From Burkholderia sp. HI2500 (GTDB lineage: Bacteria > Pseudomonadota > Gammaproteobacteria > Burkholderiales > Burkholderiaceae): a stretch of 64,000 nucleotides of DNA. Shown here one piece after another: positions 18,406 to 28,758 of this stretch. The number at the start of each line of letters is the position of its first letter. Positions within the stretch are counted from its first letter, which is position 1. Below the pieces are notes generated by a model. The model worked only from the letters and a program-made list of their open reading frames with translations. It was not told the DNA's origin and did not search any database. The stretch spans positions 868,001 to 932,000 of the forward strand of contig NZ_NKFL01000005.1 in the NCBI RefSeq assembly GCF_002223055.1, in the 5' to 3' direction. The position numbers and the translations under genes are program-made.

Positions 18406-19400
18406 CGTGCACCTCCCGTCAGGTCGAGGTTGGAAACGTTGAGCGGCTTGATGCAGCGCGCGCGCATCGCATCGTTGGCCGGCACCAGCGTGTCGAGCGC
18501 CGGCCGCGCCTTGCGGCAGTCGTCGACGACGTACTTGCAGCGCGGCGCGAACAGGCACCCGGACGGGCGATCATCGCGGCCCGGCACCATGCCGGGCAAT
18601 GCGGCAAGGCGACGCGCCCCCTGATTGTGCTCGGGAATCGCCGCGAGCAGCGCTTCGGTGTACGGATGATGCGGTGCACGGAAGATGTCGGGCACGCGGT
18701 TGGTCTCGATCACCTCGCCCGCGTACATCACCGCCACGCGCTGCGCGACTTCCGACACCACGGCCAGGTCGTGCGAGATCAGCACGAGCGCCATCCCGCG
18801 CTCCTTCTGCAGCTTCACGAGCAGGTCCATGATCTGCGCCTGGATCGTCACGTCGAGCGCGGTGGTCGGCTCGTCGGCGATCAGCAGCTTCGGATTGCAC
18901 GCCACCGCCATCGCGATCATCACGCGCTGGTTCATCCCGCCCGACATCTGGTGCGGGAACGACGCGATGCGGTTCTTCGCATCGGGAATGCCGACCTGGT
19001 CGAGCAGCTCGAGCGCGCGCCGGTGCAGCGCGTCGCCGCGCAAGCCCTCGTGCAGCTTCAGCACTTCCTTGATCTGGTAGCCGACCGTATAGCTCGGGTT
19101 CAGGCTCGTCAGCGCGTCCTGGAACACCATCGCGATGTCCTTGCCGACGATCTTGCGGCGCGCCTTCGGCGACGCCTTCAGCAGGTCGACGCCGTTGAAC
19201 GTGACTTCGTCCGCCGTCACCTTGCCCGGCGCGTCGATCAGGCCCATCAGCGCCATCATCGTCACGCTCTTGCCCGAGCCCGATTCGCCGACGACGCCCA
19301 CCACCTCGCCCGGCGCGATCGACAGGTTGATCCGGTCGACCGCAGGCAGGCCGTTGAAGTTCACCGCGAGATTGCGGATGGTCAGAAGATCTTGGCTCAT
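18402..19400 (-). CDS. dppD: Dipeptide/oligopeptide ABC transporter ATP-binding protein DppD
   Basis: DppD is the first ATPase of the dipeptide importer and pairs with DppF on the cytoplasmic face of DppBC. In its 332 residues are Walker [24 protein letters not shown] (the OppD/DppD-side Q-loop block), the signature [12 protein letters not shown] and Walker [19 protein letters not shown]. The C-terminal Cys-bearing extension ([14 protein letters not shown]) matches the family. It sits between dppC (2-base gap) and dppF (4-base overlap) in the same operon. Confidence 0.93.
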
Positions 19401-19402
19401 GT

Positions 19403-20320
19403 TCACGCCATCCGTTTCAGTTTGGGATCGAGCGCGTCGCGCAGCCCGTCGCCGAGCAGGTTGATCGCGAGCACCGAAATCAGGATCGACAGGCCCGGCA
19501 TCGTCACGATCCACCACGCATTGTCGATGTAGTCGCGCGCGGAGGCCAGCATCGCGCCCCACTCGGCGGTCGGCGGTTGCACGCCGAGGCCGAGGAAGCC
19601 GAGCGCGGCCGCATCGAGGATGGCCGACGAGAAGCCGAGCGTCGCCTGCACGATCAGCGGCGCCGTACAGTTCGGCAGCACCTGCGAGAACATCAGGCGC
19701 AGCGTGCCGGCACCGGCCACGCGCGACGCCGTCACGTACTCCTTCTGCAGCTCGCCGAGCGCCGATGCGCGCGTGAGGCGCACATAGGCCGGCAGCGCGA
19801 CGATCGCGATCGCGAACATCGTGTTGGTGAGGCCCGGGCCGATGATCGCGACGACCGCGACCGCGAGCAGCAGCGACGGCAGCGCGAGCAGCACGTCCAT
19901 GATGCGCATCACGGGCGTGTCCGCCCACTTCTGGAAGAACGCGGCGACGAGCCCGAGCACGATGCCGGGGATCAGCGCGAGCACGACCGACACGAAGCCG
20001 ATCCAGAACGACATCCGTGCGCCGAACATCAGCCGCGAAAGAATGTCGCGGCCTGCTTCGTCGGTGCCGAGGATGAATTTCCAGTTGCCGCCTTCGAGCC
20101 ATGCGGGCGGGATCTTCACGAAGTCGCGGTATTGCTCGACCGGGCTGTGCGGCGCGAGCAGCGGCGCGAGCAGCGCGACCAGGATCAGCACGATCACGAC
20201 GATGCCGGCGCCGACGGCGCCCCGGTTGCGCGAGAAGTTGGCCCAGAACTCGCGCAGCGCGAGCGCACGGCCGCCGGCCGGCGCGGATTCGGTCGGCAGG
20301 GTATTTTGCAGATTGCTCAT
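19403..20320 (-). CDS. dppC: Dipeptide ABC transporter permease DppC
   Basis: DppC is one of the two inner-membrane permeases of the importer. The 305-residue protein has an N-terminal cytoplasmic segment, a first helix ([19 protein letters not shown]), the [18 protein letters not shown] block, and about five more helices. The coupling EAA loop is present ([20 protein letters not shown] followed by VLPN). It lies 4 bases after dppB and 2 before dppD, consistent with a single mRNA. Confidence 0.93.
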   Translation of the reverse strand: MSNLQNTLPTESAPAGGRALALREFWANFSRNRGAVGAGIVVIVLILVALLAPLLAPHSPVEQYRDFVKIPPAWLEGGNWKFILGTDEAGRDILSRLMFGARMSFWIGFVSVVLALIPGIVLGLVAAFFQKWADTPVMRIMDVLLALPSLLLAVAVVAIIGPGLTNTMFAIAIVALPAYVRLTRASALGELQKEYVTASRVAGAGTLRLMFSQVLPNCTAPLIVQATLGFSSAILDAAALGFLGLGVQPPTAEWGAMLASARDYIDNAWWIVTMPGLSILISVLAINLLGDGLRDALDPKLKRMA

Positions 20321-20324
20321 GGGA

Positions 20325-21335
20325 TTACCTCGTGTGGCGGATGCGCGGATTCAGCACGCCGTACAGCAGGTCGACGACCAGGTTCACGACGATCACGAGC
20401 GTCGCGATCAGCAGGATGCCGCCCTGGACGACCGGATAGTCGCGGCGGCCGATCGCATCGATCAGCCACTTGCCGACACCGGGCCACGAAAAGAGCGTCT
20501 CGGTCAGCACGGCGCCCGCGAGCAGCGTGCCGATCTGTAGGCCGATCACGGTGACGACCGGGATCAGCGCATTGCGCAGCGCATGCACGACGACCACGCG
20601 CGCGGGCGACAGCCCCTTCGCGCGGGCGGTGCGGATGTAGTCCTCGCGCAGCACTTCGAGCATCGACGAGCGCGTCATCCGCGCGATCACCGCGAGCGGG
20701 ATCGTGCCGAGCACGATCGCGGGCAGGATCAGGTGGCTGACCGCCGACTTGAACGCGCCTTCATCCGGCGCGAGCAGCGCGTCGATCAGCATGAAGCCCG
20801 TCGGGTGCGGGAAATCGTATTCGACGGCGATGCGCCCCGACACCGGCGTCCAGCCGAGATATGACGAAAACACCATGATGAGGATCAGCCCCCACCAGAA
20901 GATCGGCATCGAGTAGCCGGTAAGCGCGGTGCCCATCACGCCATGGTCGACGACCGAGCCGCGCCGCAATGCGGCGATCACGCCGGCCGGCAGCCCGACC
21001 GCGAGCGCGAACACGAGTGCGCACAGCGACAGCTCGACGGTCGCCGGGAAGCGCGCGAAGAACTCGCCCGCGACGCTCGTGTTGGTGATGATCGACATGC
21101 CCAGGTCGCCATGCAGCGCCCGGCCGATGTAGTGGATGTACTGCATGGGCAGCGGCTGGTCGAGCCCGAGGCGTTTCATCGCCTCCGCATGCATCGCGGG
21201 ATCGACGCCGCGCTCGCCCATCATCACTTCGATGGGGTCGCCCGGTATCAGGTGAATCAGCGCAAACGCCAGGATGGTGATGCCGATGAAAGTCGGGATC
21301 ACCATGCCCACGCGGCGCAACACGAATGTGAACAT
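20325..21335 (-). CDS. dppB: Dipeptide ABC transporter permease DppB
   Basis: DppB is the partner permease of DppC. The 336-residue protein opens with MFTFVLRRVGMVIPTFIGIT, the classic DppB/OppB N-terminal helix, then HLIPGDPIEVMMGERG, which follows that first helix. The EAA loop (EDYIRTARAKGLSPARVVVV plus HALRN) and the last helices (LLAGAVLTETLFSWPGVGKW) are typical. It follows dppA after 117 bp. That gap has a hairpin-forming stretch (around 21379-21399) which may lower expression of the permeases relative to the binding protein. Confidence 0.93.
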   Translation of the reverse strand: MFTFVLRRVGMVIPTFIGITILAFALIHLIPGDPIEVMMGERGVDPAMHAEAMKRLGLDQPLPMQYIHYIGRALHGDLGMSIITNTSVAGEFFARFPATVELSLCALVFALAVGLPAGVIAALRRGSVVDHGVMGTALTGYSMPIFWWGLILIMVFSSYLGWTPVSGRIAVEYDFPHPTGFMLIDALLAPDEGAFKSAVSHLILPAIVLGTIPLAVIARMTRSSMLEVLREDYIRTARAKGLSPARVVVVHALRNALIPVVTVIGLQIGTLLAGAVLTETLFSWPGVGKWLIDAIGRRDYPVVQGGILLIATLVIVVNLVVDLLYGVLNPRIRHTR

Positions 21336-21452
21336 GATGCGTCTCGTATTTTCTTGTGGGAAATGTGCGACCGGCGACGGGAAGCTTTTGGCCTCCCGCC
21401 GCCGGATGAATTAGCCGGTCTCGGTCTTCGTAGACAGCTTACGCCGGGTGCG

Positions 21453-23081
21453 TTACTTCACGCTCACACCGTCGAAGCGGGCATAGCCGAGCGGCTCGAT
21501 ACGCATGTCGACCACGGTCTTGCGCACCGGCTGGTAGACCGTCGAGTTCGCGATCGGCGAGAACGGCAGCTGTTGCGCGAAGATCTGCTGAGCCTGCATG
21601 TAGAGCTTGGTCCGCGCGTCCTGGCCCGTCGTCGTGCGGCCCTTCTGGACCAGCTCGTCGAACGGCTTGTAGCACCAGTGCGAGAAGTTGTTGCCCTTGA
21701 TCGCTTCGCAGCCGAGCAGCGTGCCGAGCCAGTTGTCCGGATCGCCGTTGTCGCCCGTCCAGCCGATCAGCATCGTGTCCTGCTCACCCGAGTGCGCGCG
21801 CTTGATGTACTCGCCCCACTCGTACGTGACGATCTTCGCCTTCACGCCGATCTTCGCCCAGTCGGCCTGGATCATCTCGGCCATCAGGCGGGCGTTCGGG
21901 TTGTATGCGCGCTGCACCGGCATCGCCCACAGCGTGATCTCGAAACCGTTCGGGAAGCCGGCCTTCGCGAGCAGCGCCTTCGCCTTCGCGGTGTCGTTCG
22001 GCGCCATCTTCAGGTTCTTGTCGTACGACCATTGGGTCGGCGGCATCGGCGCGGTCGCCGCCTGGCCTGCGCCCTGGTAGACGGACTCGAGGATCGCCTT
22101 CTTGTTGATCGCCATGTCGAGTGCCTGACGCACCTCGAGCTTGTCGACCGGCTTGTGCTCGACGTTGTACGCGAGATAGCCGAGGTTGAAGCCTGCCTGC
22201 GACGGCATGTCGACGCCCGAATCGGCCTTCAGCGTCGCGATGTCGGCCGGACGCGGATAGCTCATCACCTGGCATTCGTTGCGCTTGATCTTCTGCACGC
22301 GCACGCCCGGATCCGGCGTGATCGAGAAGATCAGCTTCGAGATCTTCACTTCGCCCTTCTTCCAGTAATCAGGATTGCCGTCGAATCGGATCGTCGCGTC
22401 CTTCGTGTAGCTGCGGAAGATGAACGGGCCCGTGCCGACCGGCTTCTGGTTGATGTCGGCGGCCTTGCCTGCCTTCATCAGCTGGTCGCCGTATTCGGCC
22501 GACAGGATCGACGCGAATTCCATCGCCATGTTCTGGATGAACGGCGCATTCGGCTCGGCGAGCGTGAACTTCACGGTGTACGGATCGACCTTCTCGACCT
22601 TCGTGATCAGCTTGTCGAGACCCATGTCGGTGAAGTACGGGAACGACACCGGGTACGCCTTGCGGAACGCCTGGTTCGGGTCGAGCATGCGCTGGAACGT
22701 GAACAGCACGTCGTCCGCGTTGAATTCACGCGTCGGCTTGAAGAAGTCCGTCGTGTGGAACTTCACGCCGTGGCGCAGATGGAACGTGTACACCTTGCCG
22801 TCCGGCGACACGTCCCACTTCTCTGCGAGGCCCGGCTCGACCTTCGTGCCGCCGCGCTCGAATTCGACGAGGCGGTTGTAGACGGTGAACGTGGCGGCGG
22901 TGAAATCGACGCCGGTCGTAAATTGCGCGGAATCGAAACCCGCCGGGCTGCCTTCTGAGCAGTAGACGAGCGTTTTGTTCGGAATCTGTGCGAATGCAGA
23001 GCCCGCGACGCCGAGCGATGCCGCTGCCACGCCTGCAATGGCGGTAACACGCAGGGTGTGCAACAGACGGTTGTATTCCAT
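21453..23081 (-). CDS. dppA: Dipeptide ABC transporter periplasmic binding protein DppA
   Basis: DppA captures peptides in the periplasm and delivers them to DppBC. It is 542 residues, close to E. coli DppA. The signal peptide runs to about residue 31 (VAGSAFAQIP). Family blocks include YCSEGSPAGFDSAQFTTG, the GLAEKWDVSPDGKVYTFHLR signature of SBP family 5, DINQKPVGTGPF, and the LIGWTGDNGDPDNWLGTLL region. GGAGGAAAC directly precedes the ATG, a very strong ribosome-binding site that fits high expression. Substrate could include dipeptides, tripeptides or haem-like ligands. Confidence 0.93.
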   Translation of the reverse strand: MEYNRLLHTLRVTAIAGVAAASLGVAGSAFAQIPNKTLVYCSEGSPAGFDSAQFTTGVDFTAATFTVYNRLVEFERGGTKVEPGLAEKWDVSPDGKVYTFHLRHGVKFHTTDFFKPTREFNADDVLFTFQRMLDPNQAFRKAYPVSFPYFTDMGLDKLITKVEKVDPYTVKFTLAEPNAPFIQNMAMEFASILSAEYGDQLMKAGKAADINQKPVGTGPFIFRSYTKDATIRFDGNPDYWKKGEVKISKLIFSITPDPGVRVQKIKRNECQVMSYPRPADIATLKADSGVDMPSQAGFNLGYLAYNVEHKPVDKLEVRQALDMAINKKAILESVYQGAGQAATAPMPPTQWSYDKNLKMAPNDTAKAKALLAKAGFPNGFEITLWAMPVQRAYNPNARLMAEMIQADWAKIGVKAKIVTYEWGEYIKRAHSGEQDTMLIGWTGDNGDPDNWLGTLLGCEAIKGNNFSHWCYKPFDELVQKGRTTTGQDARTKLYMQAQQIFAQQLPFSPIANSTVYQPVRKTVVDMRIEPLGYARFDGVSVK

Positions 23082-23135
23082 GTTTCCTCCAGGTCTCCAG
23101 ATCGGAACCGGCCCGCCAGGGGCCGGCGTACGCGG

Positions 23136-23165
23136 ATATTACTTGAGCTAACGATGTGGCAACAA
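23136..23165 (-). promoter_or_regulatory. Probable sigma-70 promoter of dppA
   Basis: On the minus strand TTGTTG (23165-23160), 18 bases, then TAATAT (23141-23136). It lies about 55 bases before the dppA start. The rest of the 335-bp gap to the MHS transporter gene (23082-23416) shows no gene; its far side should hold the transporter's 3' end signals. Confidence 0.5.
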
Positions 23166-23416
23166 GCTGGAGAAAAAACTCTTCTAGATGTCCCGCCGGG
23201 TTTTTGCCGATGTTTAGTGGGAGTAAAAAATGCGACAACGCGCGCGAGCGCCCATTTCGTTCATTTCGCGCAAGTTTCGTTCGACGACTAAACAATTCGG
23301 GCGCGAACACGAAGGCCCGGCGCACCGCTTTCCCGTGTTCCGCAGCACATCATTGCGTTTTGCGAAACGATCCGGTGATCGTCGTCAAATCGTCATGTTG
23401 TCGCGTCGCCGCGTCG

Positions 23417-24724
23417 TCACGCCGGCGCGTCGAGGTCGGCGCTGCGCGCGGGCACGAACGCGACCGCGACGATCGACAGCGCGATCCCGGCCATCACGTA
23501 GTAGGTCGGCGCGAGCGGCGTGCCCGTGACCTTGATCAGCCATGTGACGATGAACTGCCCGAAGCCGCCGAACAGCATCACCGCGACGTTGTACGCGATC
23601 GACAGCCCGGTCGAGCGCACGTTGGCCGGGAACAGCTCGGCGATCATCGCGCCGAACGGCCCGTAGTAGCCCGCGAGCGTGACCGACAGCACGGCCTGCA
23701 CCGCGATCAGCCGCGCGATGCTCGGCGCCGCGTCGAGCCAGGCGAACAGCGGATACAGCAGCACGAGCGTGAGCGCGAGCGACCACAGCGACAGCCCCTT
23801 GCGGCCGATGCGGTCCGACCACGCGCCCGCGATCGGCGACAGCACCATCAGCAGCAGGTTGCCGACGATCACCGCATAGAAGGATTCCGCGTAGGGCAGC
23901 TTCAGCTGCTTCACCGCGAAGGTCGGCAGATAGCTGATCAGCACGTAGATCGTCACCGTCAGCGCGATCACCGAGCCGAGCCCGCACAGCACCTCGCGCG
24001 GGTAGCGCGTGAACACTTCGCCGAGCGTCACGCGGCGCGCGCTTTGCTGCGCATGCAGGAACGCCTCGGAATCGGCGAGATGGCGGCGGATGTAGAAGCC
24101 GATCGGGCCGATCACGAGCCCGAGGATGAACGGCACGCGCCAGCCCCAGCTGCGCAGCGCCTCGTGCGACAGCCCGCGCGTGACGGCCGCGCCGACGAGC
24201 GCGCCGATCAGCAGCGCGGCCGCCTGGCTCGCCATCTGCCAGCTGCCGTAGAAGCCGCGTTTCGAGAATGGCGCGGCTTCGATCAGCAGCGCCGTCGCGC
24301 TGCCGAATTCGCCGCCCGCAGAGAAGCCCTGCAGCAGACGGCCGAGCACGATCAGGAGCGGGCCGCCGATGCCGATCGCCGCATACGGCGGCGCGACCGC
24401 GAGCAGGAAGATGCCGGCCGTCATCAGGAGGATCACGAGCGACAGCGCGGCCTTGCGGCCCGCGCGATCCGCGTACAGCCCGAACACGATGCCGCCGATC
24501 GGACGCATGAAGAACGCGACGCCGAACGTCGCGGTGGTCAGCAGCAGCGACGAGTATTCGCTGGAGGTCGGGAAGAACAGCTCGGCGATCACGACCGTCA
24601 TGAAGCCGAACACCGTGAAGTCGTACCACTCGAGCGCATTGCCGATCACGGCGGCCGCGACCGCACGCCGGTTCAGTGCACGCTCGGGCCGGCTCGTTTT
24701 CGTTGAATTCGCAATCGTCGCCAT
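23417..24724 (-). CDS. MFS transporter, metabolite:H+ symporter (MHS) family
   Basis: This 435-residue inner-membrane transporter has twelve predicted helices. The N-terminal RRAVAAAVIGNALEWYDFTV segment and the DRAGRK loop between helices 2 and 3 are diagnostic for the MHS group (citrate, alpha-ketoglutarate, proline/betaine, shikimate). RLLQGFSAGGEFGSAT, the helix-4 to -5 block, is intact, as is the second-half SDRIGRKG loop. The group imports organic acids or osmolytes with protons, but the exact substrate cannot be assigned. It is separated from dppA and from HiPIP by non-coding gaps. Confidence 0.87.
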   Translation of the reverse strand: MATIANSTKTSRPERALNRRAVAAAVIGNALEWYDFTVFGFMTVVIAELFFPTSSEYSSLLLTTATFGVAFFMRPIGGIVFGLYADRAGRKAALSLVILLMTAGIFLLAVAPPYAAIGIGGPLLIVLGRLLQGFSAGGEFGSATALLIEAAPFSKRGFYGSWQMASQAAALLIGALVGAAVTRGLSHEALRSWGWRVPFILGLVIGPIGFYIRRHLADSEAFLHAQQSARRVTLGEVFTRYPREVLCGLGSVIALTVTIYVLISYLPTFAVKQLKLPYAESFYAVIVGNLLLMVLSPIAGAWSDRIGRKGLSLWSLALTLVLLYPLFAWLDAAPSIARLIAVQAVLSVTLAGYYGPFGAMIAELFPANVRSTGLSIAYNVAVMLFGGFGQFIVTWLIKVTGTPLAPTYYVMAGIALSIVAVAFVPARSADLDAPA

Positions 24725-24829
24725 GCGTGCCTCGTCCTCGTCGGTTCGCCGTGTCGGGCTGCGCGGCGCGCGGGGTGCCCGCGGCGCGCCGGTGTGCAGC
24801 GAGTGTAGAAAGCGACGGAACCGTTTTCA

Positions 24830-24869
24830 AGCAATAAAAAACGCCCGCCATCTTTCGACGGCGGGCGTT
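24830..24869 (-). terminator. Intrinsic terminator after HiPIP gene
   Basis: AACGCCCGCC (24840-24849) pairs with GGCGGGCGTT (24860-24869) around a 10-base loop. On the minus strand the hairpin is followed by TTTTTATTGC. It lies 46 bases after the HiPIP stop and separates that gene from the MHS transporter. Confidence 0.88.
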
Positions 24870-24915
24870 GTGCGGTTTTCGCCACAATGCGGCATCGCAC
24901 GATGCCGCACGGGCC

Positions 24916-25227
24916 TCAACCCATCTTCGAGAAGGCGCTGCACCAGCCCTTCGCCGACACCTGCTTGCCGGGGAAGGCGCCGCACGGGCCCGAGGCCGAG
25001 CCCTTCTTGCCCTGGTACAGCATGCAGGCCGCGCAATCCTGGCCTGCCGCGTATTTCGGGTACTTCGTCTTGTCGACCTTCGTCGCATCGGCCTTGTAGC
25101 CGAGTGCCGTCGCGGTCGGGTCGCTTTCCGCGAGCATCGGCGCATCGGCCAGCGCTTCACGCGACAGCGCCAGCGCGGACACGGCACCAATGCTCGTAAT
25201 CAGGAAACTCCGACGGGATGTTTTCAT
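24916..25227 (-). CDS. High-potential iron-sulfur protein (HiPIP), Tat-exported
   Basis: This is a small periplasmic electron carrier with one [4Fe-4S] cluster at high redox potential. The precursor is 103 residues. The N-terminus SRRSFLITSIGAVSALAL is a twin-arginine signal, as expected for a protein folded with its cofactor before export. The four cluster cysteines are Cys65, Cys68, Cys82 and Cys96, in the usual CxxC...C...C spacing, and Tyr44 (LGYKAD) matches the conserved aromatic. It ends in its own terminator, and neighbouring genes give no clear partner. Confidence 0.93.
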   Translation of the reverse strand: MKTSRRSFLITSIGAVSALALSREALADAPMLAESDPTATALGYKADATKVDKTKYPKYAAGQDCAACMLYQGKKGSASGPCGAFPGKQVSAKGWCSAFSKMG

Positions 25228-25388
25228 GGGGGACTCGCTCCAACGTTATCGGTTTGAAAGCTGTTCTGGCGACAGCCGTTCGACAGAATAACGCTCAAGC
25301 GAATAAATGTGCGCGCCGAAATTCCAGAGATAAGGAATTTCACACGGCCGATACGCATTCGCGACCTCCCCGCCACGCGCGCGCCGCG

Positions 25389-26498
25389 TCAGCGGTAAGC
25401 CGTCATGTCGCCCACCCGCTGCGCGAGCGCAAGCGACGCGGTGAGCCCCGGCGATTCGATGCCGAACAGGTTCACGAGCCCGCGCACGCCATGCTGCGCG
25501 GCGCCCTGCACGATGAAGTCTGCCGGCGGCTCGCCGGGGCCCGCGAGCTTGGGCCGGATGCCCGCGTACGCCGGCTGCAGCGCGTCGTCGGGCAGGCCCG
25601 GCCAGAACGCGCGGATCGACGCGTAGAACGCGGTCGCGCGCGCCGGATCGACTTCGTAGCGCAGCGCATCGATCCATTCGACGTCCGGGCCGAAGCGCGC
25701 CTGCCCGCCGAGATCGAGCGTCAGGTGCACGCCGAGCCCCGCGCGGTCGGGCATCGGATAGATCAGGTGGGAAAACGGTGCGCGCCCCGACAGGCTGAAG
25801 TAGTTGCCGCGCGCGAGATAGAGCGGCGGCACCCAGCGCGGGTCGAGGCCGCGCGTGCGGCGCGCCAGCGCCTGGGCGCCGAGGCCCGCGCTGTTGATCA
25901 CGCAGGCGGCCTCGATCTCGGTCGGCGCGTCGCCGCCCGTGCGCACGACGAAGCGCCCGCCGCGCAGCACGTCGATCGATTCGACCGGGGATTTCAGCGC
26001 GCACACGGCGCCGTCGCGCTCCGCGTCGCCGAGCAGCGCGAGCATCAGCTGGTGGCTGTCGACGATGCCGGTGGACGGCGAGAACAGCGCCTCGACGCAT
26101 TCGAGCGCGGGCTCGAGCGTCTGCGCCTCGGCGCGCGTGAGCGGCATCAGGTCGAGCACGCCGTTTTCGGTCGCGCGTGCGGCGATCGCCCTCAACTGCT
26201 TCACCTGCGCGGCGCTCGTGGCGACGAGCAGCTTGCCGGCGCGCCGGTGCGGCACGTGATGGGTCTCGCAGAATTCGTACAGCAGGTCGCGCCCGTGCAC
26301 GCACGACGTCGCCTTCAGCGACCCGCGCGGATAGTAGAGCCCCGCGTGGATCACTTCGCTGTTGCGCGAACTCGTACCCGTGCCGATCGCATCGGCGGCC
26401 TCGAGCACGAGCGTTTCACGCCCGCGCGCGGCCAGTTCGCGCGCAATCGCCAGACCGACGACGCCCGCGCCGATCACGACACAATCCATCTGCTCCAT
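25389..26498 (-). CDS. FAD-dependent oxidoreductase, L-2-hydroxyglutarate oxidase-like
   Basis: This 369-residue flavoprotein of the DAO family has the FAD-binding [17 protein letters not shown] at residues 10-26. The next blocks, [21 protein letters not shown] and [12 protein letters not shown], strongly resemble L-2-hydroxyglutarate oxidase/dehydrogenase (LhgO). C-terminal [19 protein letters not shown] and the [18 protein letters not shown] closing block also match. Such enzymes oxidise an alpha-hydroxy acid and pass electrons to quinone or oxygen. The start is [10 protein letters not shown] at 26498; an alternative ATG lies three codons later. It is single-standing, with the AAA+ gene upstream. 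Confidence 0.85.
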   Translation of the reverse strand: MEQMDCVVIGAGVVGLAIARELAARGRETLVLEAADAIGTGTSSRNSEVIHAGLYYPRGSLKATSCVHGRDLLYEFCETHHVPHRRAGKLLVATSAAQVKQLRAIAARATENGVLDLMPLTRAEAQTLEPALECVEALFSPSTGIVDSHQLMLALLGDAERDGAVCALKSPVESIDVLRGGRFVVRTGGDAPTEIEAACVINSAGLGAQALARRTRGLDPRWVPPLYLARGNYFSLSGRAPFSHLIYPMPDRAGLGVHLTLDLGGQARFGPDVEWIDALRYEVDPARATAFYASIRAFWPGLPDDALQPAYAGIRPKLAGPGEPPADFIVQGAAQHGVRGLVNLFGIESPGLTASLALAQRVGDMTAYR

Positions 26499-26682
26499 GA
26501 CGTTTCGCGCCGCTAGCGCGTCGAGGGGAGAGAAGAGAATTGTACGTCCCGGTTCATTCGCTTGCCGAAGGTCGTGCAGCGTCTCGCGACGCCGCCGTGC
26601 ATGATGCGCGCCGCACGGCACGACTCGCGGCACTGCGCGGCGCGCACGCCGCCAGGGCCGGGGCCGTGCGCGCGCCGCGCGT

Positions 26683-27663
26683 TCAGAAGCCGATCGGCCG
26701 GCGCTTTGCCGCGCCTTCGTCGGCCCGGATGTCGCGCGGCCCGATCGCGTCGCGCCCGTCGAGCCGTGCGGCGCCGAACGCGTGCAGCAGCGCGCGGCGC
26801 ATCGTGCGCGGCGGGGTCGCGGCCAGCACGTCGAGCGCGTCGTCGCCGAGGGTGTCCGGGAAGCGCCGCCCCCATGCATGCGACGTGCGGATCTCGTCGT
26901 AGATCGTCTGCGCGATCCGGCGCGCGCCGGCCGCGTCGGGCGGCTCGATCTCGTACACGTTCATCCGGTTGAGCAGCGGCTCCGGGATCGCGTGCGCCTC
27001 GTTCGCGGTCGCGATCCAGATCACGTTGCCCGCATCGATCGGCACTTCCGCGAATTCGTCGATGAATGCGCGCGCGGTGTCGTGCTCGAGCAACGCATAC
27101 AGCGCGCCGAGCGGATCGTATTGCGCATCGCTGCCGGCCTTGTCGATCTCGTCGACCGCGATCACCGGGTTCGCATAGCTGCCGTTCACGAGCGCATCGA
27201 ACACCTTGCCGGGCTTCGCGTTCTTCCATTGCGACGACGCACCCGACAGGATCCAGCCGGCCGTCAGCGAGCTCATCGGCACGTAGTGGTAAGCGGTGCC
27301 GAGCAGTTGCGCGAGCGCCTTCGCGAAGTGCGTCTTGCCGATGCCCGGGGGCCCGAGCAGCAGGATCGGCATCAGTTCGAGCCGGTCCTCCGTTTCGAGG
27401 CACAGCGCGACCTGCTTGCGCACGTCTTCGAGCGGCTCGGCGAAATTCGGCAATGCCTCGCCGAGCGCGTCGAACGACGGCATCCGGTTCGGCTTCACGC
27501 AGAAGCGCAGATTGCCCGTCTTGAGCATCCTCTCGTAGGTGGCGCGCAGTGCGTCGCTCGCGCTCTCGTTCAGGTCACTCAGCGCCGTCTCGACCTGCTC
27601 GAGGTCGTACACCGTGCTGAAGGATGCCACCGCCAGTTCCTGTTTCACCATCGCCGTCGTCAT
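26683..27663 (-). CDS. AAA+ ATPase with Lon-like ATPase domain, no protease domain
   Basis: This 326-residue cytoplasmic ATPase has Walker A GPPGIGKT at 104-111 and Walker B VIAVDEID at 167-174. Sensor 1 is in VIWIATANE, and the arginine finger region is EPLLNRM. The stretch from [11 protein letters not shown] through [15 protein letters not shown] and [18 protein letters not shown] follows the Lon ATPase domain closely. The Lon substrate-binding N-domain and the Ser-Lys protease domain are both absent. It may be a remodelling ATPase or a MoxR-like chaperone. It is divergent from the nitroreductase gene (229 bp gap). Confidence 0.82.
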   Translation of the reverse strand: MTTAMVKQELAVASFSTVYDLEQVETALSDLNESASDALRATYERMLKTGNLRFCVKPNRMPSFDALGEALPNFAEPLEDVRKQVALCLETEDRLELMPILLLGPPGIGKTHFAKALAQLLGTAYHYVPMSSLTAGWILSGASSQWKNAKPGKVFDALVNGSYANPVIAVDEIDKAGSDAQYDPLGALYALLEHDTARAFIDEFAEVPIDAGNVIWIATANEAHAIPEPLLNRMNVYEIEPPDAAGARRIAQTIYDEIRTSHAWGRRFPDTLGDDALDVLAATPPRTMRRALLHAFGAARLDGRDAIGPRDIRADEGAAKRRPIGF

Positions 27664-27892
27664 ACCAACCTCGCTGCCGCTTGCCGTTACACGATCATCA
27701 GACCCTTACGATTTCAGTGTAGCGATCCCGCATCCCCGCGCAAGCAAGCAGCCGCGCGAGTCTGCTGCTAACACCCGCGCGCGCTGCACGCCGGCGCGCC
27801 GCGGCGTATGATCGTCGATTCACCCACCTGCCGCACCGGCCCGTCCGACCGCGCCCGCGCGGCGCGTCGGCCCCCGCCCCAAAGGTATGCCG

Positions 27893-28612
27893 ATGTCCGT
27901 CCCCCCTGCTTTTCCGCGCGTCGATGCCGATACGATCGGTGCCGTCGACGCGGCGCTCACGTCGCGCCGTGCGGTCCGCGCGTTCCTGCCGACGCCGGTG
28001 CCGCGCGACACGCTCGAGGCGATCCTCGAAGCCGCGAGCCGTGCGCCGTCGGGCACCAACATCCAGCCGTGGCGCGTGTACGTCGCGACGGGCGCCACGC
28101 GCGATGCGCTCGCCGCCGCGCTCACCGCGGCCCACGACGATCCCGCGCGCGACGAGAAATACGTCGCCGAGTACGACTACTACCCGCGCGAATGGGTGTC
28201 GCCGTATATCGACCGACGCCGCAAGGTCGGCTGGGATCTGTACGGCCTGTTGAACATCGGCCGCGACGAGAAGGCGCGCATGCATGCGCAGCACGCCCGC
28301 AACTTCCGTTTCTTCGATGCGCCGGTCGCATTGTTCTTCACGCTCGACCGCGTGATGACCTACGGCGCCTGGCTCGACTGCGGGATGTTCCTGCAGGGCG
28401 TGATGACGGCCGCGCGTGCACGCGGGCTCGATACCTGCCCGCAGGCCGCGTTCGTGCCGTTTCACCGGATCGTCACCGAACACCTCGGCATTCCCGCCAA
28501 CGAACAGCTGGTGTGCGGGATGTCGCTCGGCCATGCGGACCCCGACGCGATCGAGAACCGCCTCGTCACCGAGCGCGCGCCGGTCGCCGAGTTCACGCGC
28601 TTTTTCGCTTGA
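27893..28612 (+). CDS. Nitroreductase-family flavoprotein
   Basis: This is an FMN-dependent NAD(P)H oxidoreductase, 239 residues. The N-terminal ALTSRRAVRAFLPTPVPRDTLEAIL and SRAPSGTNIQPWRVYV segments carry the FMN-phosphate contacts (RR and SGTNxQPW) of the family. The C-terminal part includes ARGLDTCPQAAF and GIPANEQLVCGMSLGHAD, close to NfnB-like and PnbA-like nitroreductases. Native substrates could be quinones or nitroaromatics. The second ATG at 27893 is preferred because AAAGG lies seven bases before it; the ATG at 27887 is too close to it. Confidence 0.9.
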   Translation: MSVPPAFPRVDADTIGAVDAALTSRRAVRAFLPTPVPRDTLEAILEAASRAPSGTNIQPWRVYVATGATRDALAAALTAAHDDPARDEKYVAEYDYYPREWVSPYIDRRRKVGWDLYGLLNIGRDEKARMHAQHARNFRFFDAPVALFFTLDRVMTYGAWLDCGMFLQGVMTAARARGLDTCPQAAFVPFHRIVTEHLGIPANEQLVCGMSLGHADPDAIENRLVTERAPVAEFTRFFA

Positions 28613-28758
28613 AAACGCATGACGCGGCCCTACCTTTCGATCAGGCATGCATCGTGCGGCGAACCTGCCGCGACGCATCCTGTCACATCGCGATCGAAAT
28701 CGATCGGGCGTAAGATGTGCGTCCGTTCCCCGCTATTCCGCGTTTCCGGAGACGTTTC

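Noticed and set aside
20943..22958. Open frame of 671 codons opposite dppB/dppA
   Set aside because: Shadow of two real genes; composition is His/Arg/Asp-rich and matches no family.
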